In this document: positions 34,352 to 40,773 of the stretch, piece by piece
Layout: each line of letters starts with the position of its first letter
Numbering within the stretch: the first letter of the stretch is position 1
NCBI GenBank assembly: GCA_910584495.1
Contig: CAJUAR010000020.1
Coordinates: forward strand, 1 to 40,773
Direction of reading: 5' to 3'
From: an uncultured Muribaculaceae bacterium
GTDB lineage: Bacteria > Bacteroidota > Bacteroidia > Bacteroidales > Muribaculaceae
Length of the DNA: 40,773 bases
The notes under the pieces: model-generated
The model's database searches: none
What the model was told of the DNA's origin: nothing
Seen by the model: the letters and a program-made list of their open reading frames with translations, nothing else
Position numbers and translations under genes: made by a program

Positions 34352-36661
34352 ATGAAACGTTTACTGAATATCATCGCAGCCCTTTCTGCAACTGCCACTC
34401 TTATGGGTGCGGAGCTTGACCCGGTCGCTAATCCCGGAGCTATAGTTACCGAGGGCGTAGCGCGCTTTACTATTCTCACTCCTGAGATGATACGCGTGGA
34501 GTACAGCCCTTCGGAACAGTTCGAGGACCGCGCCACATTCACAGTTGTAAACCGTAATCTGCCGGTGCCGCACTTCACAAAATCGGAGGACGAAGAGTTC
34601 CTGTATATCAACACCGACAAGCTGAAACTGAAGTACCGGAAAGGCTCAAATCCATATTTCGAGCCAAATCCGCCGGGAAATCTCACTATAACGATGGACC
34701 TCAACGGACATCCAGTTACATGGTTCCCCGGACAGGGCGACGGCAAGAATCTCAAGGGAACATGCCGTACGCTCGACCGTTGCTTCGGCGACGGCTACCG
34801 CTCGCAGTTAGAGAACGGTCTTGTGTCACGCTCGGGATGGGCTGTAATCGATGACTCTCCGCAATGTGTGCGTGCCGACGGAAGCCGTTCGCTTGCCATC
34901 GTTCCTGATGAGACGGGCATCGGATGGGTAGCACCGCGCGACGACAAAGCATCTCTCGACCTGTATTTCCTCGGCTACGGCCACGACTACAAGCGTGCGC
35001 TGAACGATTATACGCTTATCGCGGGCAAGATGCCTCTCCCGCCCGACTATGCTTTCGGCTACTGGTACAGCAAATACGAGAACTATACTTCCGAAGACTA
35101 CCGCAATATCATCAAAAACCTTAAAGAAAATGATATCAACACCGATGTGCTGATTCTCGACATGGACTGGCACTGGAACGGCGATCCGGCCCCCCAAAAG
35201 TCAAACGGTCGTGGCGGCTGGACAGGATGGAGCTGGAATACCAACCTTATTCCCGACCCTACAGACCTGCTCAAAGATATTCATGACAGCAACCTGCATC
35301 TTGCGCTCAATCTCCATCCCGCCATGGGCGTGGATTCGTCGGAAGATATATTCCCGGGCATGGCTGCCGACATGGGGCTGAATGCCGACACCACAAAGCT
35401 TATTCCCTGGAAACTTGAGGACAAGACGTTTTACAAGGCTTTCGCCAACAACTTCCTGCGCCCATTCGAGCGTCAGGGTGTGGACTTCTGGTGGCTCGAC
35501 TGGCAGCAGCATCTCACAAGCCCCTATACCGACGGACTCGGCGAGACATTCTGGTGCAACCATGTTTTCTACAACGACATGAAGGTCAACCGCACCGACC
35601 GCCGCCCTATGATATTCCACCGCTGGGGCGGTCTGGGAAGCCACCGGTATCAGATTGGTTTTTCAGGCGACACTTTCATCAACTATGCCTCGCTTGCTTT
35701 CCAGCCCTATTTCACTGCCACGGCATCAAACGTGTGCTACGGATACTGGGGGCATGATATCGGAGGGCACATGTTTGACAGCAGTTACCCGGTGAACGAT
35801 CCCGAACTTCTGCTCCGCTGGTTCCAGTTCGGTGTGTTCACTCCGATATTCCGCAGCCATGCCGCCATAGGCACATGGATCAACCGCCAGATATGGACAT
35901 ACGATAATTTTGCACAACTCAATGCAACAGTAAAACTGCGCTATGCTCTGTTTCCATATATCTATACAATGGCACGGAAGAGCTACGATACCGGCATCGG
36001 CCTCTGCCGCCCGATGTACTACGAATACCCCGAACAGGATGAAGCATATACTTTCGAAGGTCAGTATTTCTTCGGCGACGACATTCTTGTCGCTCCTGTT
36101 GTCGAACCGTCGGTCAACGGCATAAGCACCAAACGGATATGGTTCCCCGAGGGCAACTGGTGGTCTGTAGCAGGCAACAAAATAATCAAGGGCGGCGGCA
36201 TCGAAACTCTCAATTTTACTCTCGACCAGACTCCGTATTTCTTTAGGGAGGGAGCTGTAATAATCAATAATCCTCCTGAAGTGAAAAGCACCACAGAGCG
36301 CCCCGAAAAGCTGATAGTGAACATCATTGCCGGAAAAGACGGCGAGACGACTCTCTACGAGGATTCAGGCGACTCCAATGACTACGACACAAATTATGCC
36401 AACACTCGCTTCTCTCACACGACAGAAGGCTCACTTGCAACATACACCATCGCAGCCCGCGAAGGTATGTGCGACCGACTGCCGTCGAAACGCGCTTATG
36501 AGTTCCGTATCTATAACACCGGGGCTCCAGCCGGCGACAAGGCGAAAGTCGACGGCAATACTGTAAAAGCTACCTACGATGCACAGGCACATTGCACCAT
36601 TGTGAATGTCCCTGCAGCAAAATGCGATAAACCCCGTGTAATAACCATTGAATATAAATGA
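34352..36661 (+). CDS. GH31-family glycoside hydrolase
   Basis: A 769-residue GH31 enzyme with a signal peptide (ends LMGA). It has an N-terminal beta sandwich, then the barrel with ALNDYTLIAGKMPLPPDYAFG and TDVLILDMDWHWNGD. The catalytic nucleophile is D383 in DFWWLDWQQ and the acid/base candidate D440 in IGFSGDTFINYAS. YGYWGHDIGGH and FTPIFRSHAAIGT follow, with C-terminal sandwiches including the GH31-associated RIWFPEGNWW. It acts on alpha-linked glucose, xylose or galactose depending on subfamily; a loop insertion between the barrel motifs (ENDINTDV to WNTNLIPD) is typical of Bacteroidota members. It overlaps the GH2 start. Confidence 0.92.
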   Translation: MKRLLNIIAALSATATLMGAELDPVANPGAIVTEGVARFTILTPEMIRVEYSPSEQFEDRATFTVVNRNLPVPHFTKSEDEEFLYINTDKLKLKYRKGSNPYFEPNPPGNLTITMDLNGHPVTWFPGQGDGKNLKGTCRTLDRCFGDGYRSQLENGLVSRSGWAVIDDSPQCVRADGSRSLAIVPDETGIGWVAPRDDKASLDLYFLGYGHDYKRALNDYTLIAGKMPLPPDYAFGYWYSKYENYTSEDYRNIIKNLKENDINTDVLILDMDWHWNGDPAPQKSNGRGGWTGWSWNTNLIPDPTDLLKDIHDSNLHLALNLHPAMGVDSSEDIFPGMAADMGLNADTTKLIPWKLEDKTFYKAFANNFLRPFERQGVDFWWLDWQQHLTSPYTDGLGETFWCNHVFYNDMKVNRTDRRPMIFHRWGGLGSHRYQIGFSGDTFINYASLAFQPYFTATASNVCYGYWGHDIGGHMFDSSYPVNDPELLLRWFQFGVFTPIFRSHAAIGTWINRQIWTYDNFAQLNATVKLRYALFPYIYTMARKSYDTGIGLCRPMYYEYPEQDEAYTFEGQYFFGDDILVAPVVEPSVNGISTKRIWFPEGNWWSVAGNKIIKGGGIETLNFTLDQTPYFFREGAVIINNPPEVKSTTERPEKLIVNIIAGKDGETTLYEDSGDSNDYDTNYANTRFSHTTEGSLATYTIAAREGMCDRLPSKRAYEFRIYNTGAPAGDKAKVDGNTVKATYDAQAHCTIVNVPAAKCDKPRVITIEYK

Positions 36662-38478
36662 TGAACCGATTTCTTTTAGCGGCTGTATCTTTCGCGGTGG
36701 CGATTGATTTCGCCTCGGCTTATGAACCTGCCGGGAACAAGATTATGACAACATGGGGCGAAAACATCAACCCTGCCGAAGTGTGGCAGGAATATCCCCG
36801 TCCCATCATGGAGCGCAAGGAATGGAAAAATCTCAACGGATTGTGGGATTATGCCATTGTTGGTGCCGACGACACTGCCCCGGCTCAGTATCAGGGCGAA
36901 ATACTTGTGCCTTTCTGCGCCGAATCGGCTCTTTCTGGGCTGGGCAAAGAGGTGGGTGCCCAAAATGCCCTATGGTACAGACGTTGTTTCACCGTTCCTA
37001 AATCATGGCAAGGCCGTAACATCATGCTCAACTTCGGAGCTGTGGATTGGCAGGCCGATGTGTGGGTAAACGGTGCGAAAGTGGGAAGTCACACAGGTGG
37101 ATATACTCCATTCAGTCTTGACATAACACCGGCTCTCAAAGCCCGTGGCGATAACGAGCTTGTCGTCCGCGTGTGGGATCCCACCGACAGTGGTCATCAG
37201 CCACGAGGCAAACAGGTAATGAAACCGGAGGTAATCTGGTACACATCCGTAACCGGCATCTGGCAGACAGTGTGGCTTGAACCGGTAAACGAAACTCATA
37301 TCACCGGACTAAAAATCGTTCCCGACATAGACCTCAACACACTGACAGTAGACGTACAGACATCGAGTGCGAAGAAAGGATATCTGACCGACGTAAAAAT
37401 AATAGACGGAGAAAAGACTGTCGCTTCGGGGCGCGCCGTAGCCGGAGAACAAATAGTTGTCTCTATGCCTGCCGATGTGAAACTCTGGTCGCCCGACAGT
37501 CCTAACCTATACAATCTCGAAGTGAGGATTACCGAGGGCGACAAAGTTCTCGACAAGGTAGACAGTTATGCTGCCATGCGCAAGTTCTCTACAAAGATGG
37601 GAGACAAGGGAATGGTCCGTCTCCAGCTCAACAACAAGGATCTTTTCCATTACGGACTTCTTGATCAAGGCTGGTGGCCCGACGGGCTATACACAGCTCC
37701 TTCATACGAGGCGATGATATATGACGTCGACAAAACTATTGACTGGGGCTACAACATGATACGCAAGCACATAAAAGTGGAGCCTGCCACATGGTACACA
37801 TACTGCGACCGTAAAGGCATCATCGTGTGGCAAGATATGCCAAGCGGCGACAAAAATCCCGAATGGCAAGGACGTAATTATTTCGACGGCGAGGAGCTGG
37901 TGCGCACGCCCGAAAGCGAAGAGACATACCGCAAGGAGTGGAAAGAAATCATCGATGCGCTATACAACTACCCCTGCATCGCTGTGTGGGTGCCATTCAA
38001 CGAAGCATGGGGACAGTTCAAGACCAAAGAAATAGCCGGCTGGACAAAAGCTTACGATCCTTCGCGCCTGGTCAATCCGGCCAGTGGAGGAAATCATTAT
38101 CCTTGTGGCGATATGGTCGACGCACACAGCTATCCATCTCCTCCCATAACACATGTCTACGATGCCAAACGAGCCAACGTGCTTGGCGAGTATGGAGGTA
38201 TAGGGATGATTATCGACGGGCATATCTGGGCTCCCGACCGGGAGTTCAGTTACATAAACTGCAAGACTCCGGCAGAGCTGACCGACCGTTATATAGGCTA
38301 CGCAAACTTCCTCGACCAGCTTGCCAACGACTGGTTTGTGGGTGCTGTATATACACAGACAACCGATGTAGAGATTGAAGTAAACGGCCTGATGACCTAC
38401 GACCGGAAAGTCATAAAAATTGATGAAGCCCGCATCAGGGAAACTAACCGACGCATCATCAAAAACCACAGCAAATGA
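36658..38478 (+). CDS. GH2-family glycoside hydrolase
   Basis: A 606-residue GH2 enzyme with a signal peptide (ends DFASA). Domains: sugar-binding jelly roll (about 35-210, with WKNLNGLWDYAIV, LWYRRCFTVP and DWQADVWVNGAKVGSHTGG), immunoglobulin-like domain (about 215-315) and TIM barrel. The acid/base is E449 in VPFNEAWGQ and the nucleophile E511 in LGEYGG. It belongs to the compact GH2 group often annotated beta-galactosidase or beta-glucuronidase; specificity is not defined. ATG 36658 overlaps the GH31 stop (ATGA); the next codon is also ATG and could be the true start. Its own stop overlaps the esterase start. Confidence 0.9.
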   Translation: MMNRFLLAAVSFAVAIDFASAYEPAGNKIMTTWGENINPAEVWQEYPRPIMERKEWKNLNGLWDYAIVGADDTAPAQYQGEILVPFCAESALSGLGKEVGAQNALWYRRCFTVPKSWQGRNIMLNFGAVDWQADVWVNGAKVGSHTGGYTPFSLDITPALKARGDNELVVRVWDPTDSGHQPRGKQVMKPEVIWYTSVTGIWQTVWLEPVNETHITGLKIVPDIDLNTLTVDVQTSSAKKGYLTDVKIIDGEKTVASGRAVAGEQIVVSMPADVKLWSPDSPNLYNLEVRITEGDKVLDKVDSYAAMRKFSTKMGDKGMVRLQLNNKDLFHYGLLDQGWWPDGLYTAPSYEAMIYDVDKTIDWGYNMIRKHIKVEPATWYTYCDRKGIIVWQDMPSGDKNPEWQGRNYFDGEELVRTPESEETYRKEWKEIIDALYNYPCIAVWVPFNEAWGQFKTKEIAGWTKAYDPSRLVNPASGGNHYPCGDMVDAHSYPSPPITHVYDAKRANVLGEYGGIGMIIDGHIWAPDREFSYINCKTPAELTDRYIGYANFLDQLANDWFVGAVYTQTTDVEIEVNGLMTYDRKVIKIDEARIRETNRRIIKNHSK

Positions 38479-40415
38479 GCAAATTATCGAGAACCGCATT
38501 CTTTGTGATATTGATTTCGATTACTTCGCTTACGTCATATGGCGAAGTCAGGCTTCCATCGTTTTTCTCCGACAACATGGTCGTACAACAGAACGCCGTT
38601 CTGACCGTTACCGGAGAGGCAACACCTCTGTCAACGGTGACTTTCCAAGCCGACTGGGATGGTGGCAACGGCAAAACACGCGCTGACAGCGACGGTCATT
38701 TCAAAATGAAAATTCCTACACCTCCGGCAGGCGGCCCATATACAGTCGTTATCGACGATGGTTCTGTCGGTCAGTGTAGGAAAGTGCTGCAGAATGTGCT
38801 GTCTGGCGAAGTGTGGCTTTGCTCCGGCCAGTCCAACATGGAGTTCCCAATAAAGGGAGACTGGGCTCAGCTGATGAATGCCGACGAAGTGGTTGCCACT
38901 ATGCAGCGTCCGGCTCTGCGCCTGCTGCAAATCAAAAATACTACGTCTGTTATTCCGCTTGATGATGCATCGATTGAATTCGGATGGGTGGAATGTTCGC
39001 CCGCTGCTGCTTCTTTTTCAGCAATCGGCTACCTCTGCGGAAAAATACTTCAAGACTCGCTTAATGTGCCGGTCGGGGTGATTGATGCAAGCTGGGGCGG
39101 CACTCCTGTCGAAGCCTGGATGCCGCGAGAATCGCTTGACGGTGTTCAAGACATGGAATTCCACTATAATCTTTTAGGGTGTTCTTACGACGAATATACC
39201 CTGCGAGAGGCTGAAATATTGCGTGTTTATAAGGATTATGGAAGTCCGGGCAAGATAGCTTATCCTTATAACCGCAACGTGATGCACTACGAAAACGGCT
39301 GGGGAAAGATTCCGGTGCCCTCAATGTGGGAAACAAACGTATTGCCCGGATTCGATGGCATTGTGGCAATGCAGTACGAGCTTGTCCTGCCTCGCGAAGC
39401 CGAAGGAAAACCCCTGAGATTATGTCTTGGAGCTATAGATGACTGGGACACAACCTGGTTCAATGGAGAACGCGTTGGCAGCGGCATGATTTTCGACCAA
39501 CAGAGAAATTACGATGTTGATGGCAGCCTTGTGAAAGCCGGCAAGAATATTATTACAGTTGAGGTCGTCGACAACGCAGGAGGAGGAGGTATCTGGAAAT
39601 CATCCTGTGCCATTTCCGGGGACAAAAAATACAGCCTCGACGGAGATTGGAGCTATGCCGTAATTGCCGATTTTGCAAAAACAGAAAAACGATGCAAATG
39701 GCCTGAAAGCCCATATTATCCCACAGTCCTCTACAATGCGATGATCCATCCGCTGACTGTAATGCCAGTTGCCGGCATATTCTGGTATCAGGGTTGTGCA
39801 AATGTCGGCAATGCCGAATGTTATGAAACTTGCTTCAAACACATGATAAAGGGATGGAGAAAAGCATTTTGCAATTCATCAATGCCCTTCTATTTCGTTC
39901 AGCTTGCCGGATTTCTGCAGCCTTGCGCCGTACAGCCCGATTCGGAGTGGGCAGCCTTGCGTCATGCGCAGTCCAAGGCACTTGAGCTACCCTATACCGG
40001 AATGGCCACGGCCATAGACCTTGGGAACCCAGTCGACATACATCCTACTAATAAAGAAGAGGTTGCACGTCGTTTATCTCGTCTTGCTCTTCACAACACC
40101 TATGGACGGCCTTTGCTGTGTGAAGCTCCAAAGTACATGGAAATGCATACCGGAAAAGGCTACATCGATCTAACATTCGACAGCGATATAAAAGCCCCGG
40201 GAGGCACTTGTACAGGTTTTATCATCAAAGGCGATGACGGCACATGGGTATATGCCAATACCCGTTTTCTCTCTAAGCGAAAGATTAGGCTGACTTCTCC
40301 GCTCACAAACAAACCTGTGGCGGCAAGATATAACTGGGCCGATTATCCCGGTGGCAATTTAATAGGTACCTTATCGGGACTGCCAGTTGCTCCATTTGCC
40401 ACCGACAAAGAGTAG
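38475..40415 (+). CDS. Sialate-O-acetylesterase-like (SGNH) carbohydrate esterase
   Basis: A 646-residue secreted protein (signal about 1-23). After an N-terminal beta domain (RLPSFFSDNMVVQQNAV) comes the SGNH esterase part: catalytic S120 in CSGQSNMEF, VGVIDASWGGTPVEAW, IFWYQGCANVG and D521/H523 in NPVDIHPTN. An inserted GH2-like jelly roll at about 270-400 (LPREAEGKPLRLCLGAIDDW) splits the esterase domain, as in related acetylesterases. Despite the family name, many such PUL enzymes remove acetyl groups from plant glycans. Last gene of the operon. Confidence 0.9.
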   Translation: MSKLSRTAFFVILISITSLTSYGEVRLPSFFSDNMVVQQNAVLTVTGEATPLSTVTFQADWDGGNGKTRADSDGHFKMKIPTPPAGGPYTVVIDDGSVGQCRKVLQNVLSGEVWLCSGQSNMEFPIKGDWAQLMNADEVVATMQRPALRLLQIKNTTSVIPLDDASIEFGWVECSPAAASFSAIGYLCGKILQDSLNVPVGVIDASWGGTPVEAWMPRESLDGVQDMEFHYNLLGCSYDEYTLREAEILRVYKDYGSPGKIAYPYNRNVMHYENGWGKIPVPSMWETNVLPGFDGIVAMQYELVLPREAEGKPLRLCLGAIDDWDTTWFNGERVGSGMIFDQQRNYDVDGSLVKAGKNIITVEVVDNAGGGGIWKSSCAISGDKKYSLDGDWSYAVIADFAKTEKRCKWPESPYYPTVLYNAMIHPLTVMPVAGIFWYQGCANVGNAECYETCFKHMIKGWRKAFCNSSMPFYFVQLAGFLQPCAVQPDSEWAALRHAQSKALELPYTGMATAIDLGNPVDIHPTNKEEVARRLSRLALHNTYGRPLLCEAPKYMEMHTGKGYIDLTFDSDIKAPGGTCTGFIIKGDDGTWVYANTRFLSKRKIRLTSPLTNKPVAARYNWADYPGGNLIGTLSGLPVAPFATDKE

Positions 40416-40610
40416 AAACACAAAATATTGCCCGATGTAGTCATAGCATAACGACCACAGCAAACACCATCCTTAGCAACAAGTTCCCACCACTCTCTTA
40501 CCCGAAGCAGCAAATACAGCAATCACCACCACTATAAAAAGCAATTCCAACGGCTAAGAACAGTTAAACGGCATAAGCAGGAACTCGAACTCTTATAAAT
40601 AAAACTACCC
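40416..40610. other. Intergenic region without recognisable gene
   Basis: AC-rich sequence after the esterase stop. No coding frame with family features, tRNA or promoter was recognised. Confidence 0.5.
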
Positions 40611-40643
40611 AAGGCAGGAGACATAGCCATCTCCTGCCTTTAA
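40611..40643 (+). terminator. Terminator of the PUL operon
   Basis: An 11-bp perfect stem (40611-40621 with 40630-40640, 8-base loop) is followed by T, then AAATTT. It probably ends the transcript about 195 bases after the last stop codon. Confidence 0.7.
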
Positions 40644-40712
40644 ATTTCACCGATACAATTGCCCTCAAAACGCAGTTGCAAAGTCATAAACATCGGACTT
40701 TCGGCTGGCGCA

Positions 40713-40751
40713 CATACAAAAAAAAGCCCCGGCATCTTTCGATGTCGGGGC
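40713..40751 (-). terminator. Minus-strand terminator after the rRNA-like end
   Basis: The hairpin (arms start GCCCCG at 40726 and end CGGGGC at 40751, with GATG/CATC pairing inside) is followed on the minus strand by a run of T (complement of 40718-40725). It terminates a minus-strand transcript coming from beyond the right edge. Confidence 0.85.
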
Positions 40752-40757
40752 AGAGGG

Positions 40758-40773
40758 GGCGGTTACCTACTTT
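40758..40773 (-). rRNA. rrf: Probable 3' end of a 5S rRNA (partial)
   Basis: On the minus strand the last 16 bases read AAAGTAGGTAACCGCC and are followed within a few bases by a strong terminator. This matches the 3' part of Bacteroidota 5S rRNA, where AGTAGGT is followed by the closing helix strand ending in GCC. If correct, an rRNA operon lies just right of the window on the minus strand. Too short to be certain; a protein-coding 3' end (TAG or TAA here) is the alternative. Confidence 0.5.

Noticed and set aside
40416..40610. Small gene or RNA downstream of the esterase
   Set aside because: No start codon with a plausible frame, promoter or stable fold was visible.
1..40773. CRISPR array, tRNA genes, integrase, transposase or replication origin
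   Set aside because: No regularly spaced repeats, tRNA-like folds or corresponding protein motifs were found on either strand.

Overview
The window looks like a chromosomal segment of a gut Bacteroidales bacterium, most likely Muribaculaceae-like. This is inferred from gene content, from Bacteroidota-type promoters (-7 box TAnnTTTG) ahead of many genes, from a SusC/SusD polysaccharide utilization locus, from the MurF-alanine racemase fusion, and from a type IX secretion (T9SS)-style sorting domain. No species can be fixed from sequence alone.

Layout. (1) 1-1880, accessory patch: the tail of an Rhs-like protein with a terminator, then a minus-strand Abi_2/AbiF-type HEPN ribonuclease gene (344-1243) with a homologous small structured RNA on each side (about 195-250 and 1246-1301). 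Each RNA has its own promoter and U-tract. A small DUF3791-like ORF and gene debris follow. (2) 1886-12029, a tightly packed plus-strand operon, several genes overlapping by 1-8 bases: PorE-like TPR/PD40/OmpA lipoprotein, GSCFA protein, MurF-Alr fusion, ThiE-like barrel, LPG-synthase-TM/YbhN-like membrane protein, NfeD-like membrane protease, KdsB, and an M16 peptidase homolog lacking the zinc motif. (3) 12049-16384, minus strand: DUF3109 protein and a recJ-recQ operon. (4) 16507-18627, a stand-alone lipoprotein with a probable alpha/alpha-barrel glycosidase fold, ended by a strong hairpin. (5) 18695-40415, a large polysaccharide utilization locus (PUL). A minus-strand ECF sigma factor and FecR anti-sigma diverge from a SusC with an N-terminal STN signalling domain. 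SusD, a small SusE-like lipoprotein, a GH27-like lipoprotein and a SusE/F-like protein with a T9SS-type tail follow. After a strong terminator hairpin come GH3, GH43, GH97, a truncated SGNH esterase, GH31, GH2 and a sialate-O-acetylesterase-like protein. (6) 40416-40773: two terminators and, at the right edge, what looks like the 3' end of a minus-strand 5S rRNA.

How the PUL probably works. Glycan passing through SusC/D would signal through the STN domain to FecR and release the ECF sigma factor. Surface binding proteins and the GH27-like lipoprotein would start attack outside the cell. The exo-acting GH3/43/97/31/2 enzymes and the esterase would finish it. The enzyme mix suggests a branched, acetylated heteroglycan with alpha-linked (probably alpha-galactosyl) side chains; the exact substrate cannot be read from the sequence.

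The most unusual element is the AbiF-type toxin gene bracketed by two paralogous small RNAs whose stem shows compensatory base changes. The second is the hint that a PUL binding protein is exported by the type IX route.
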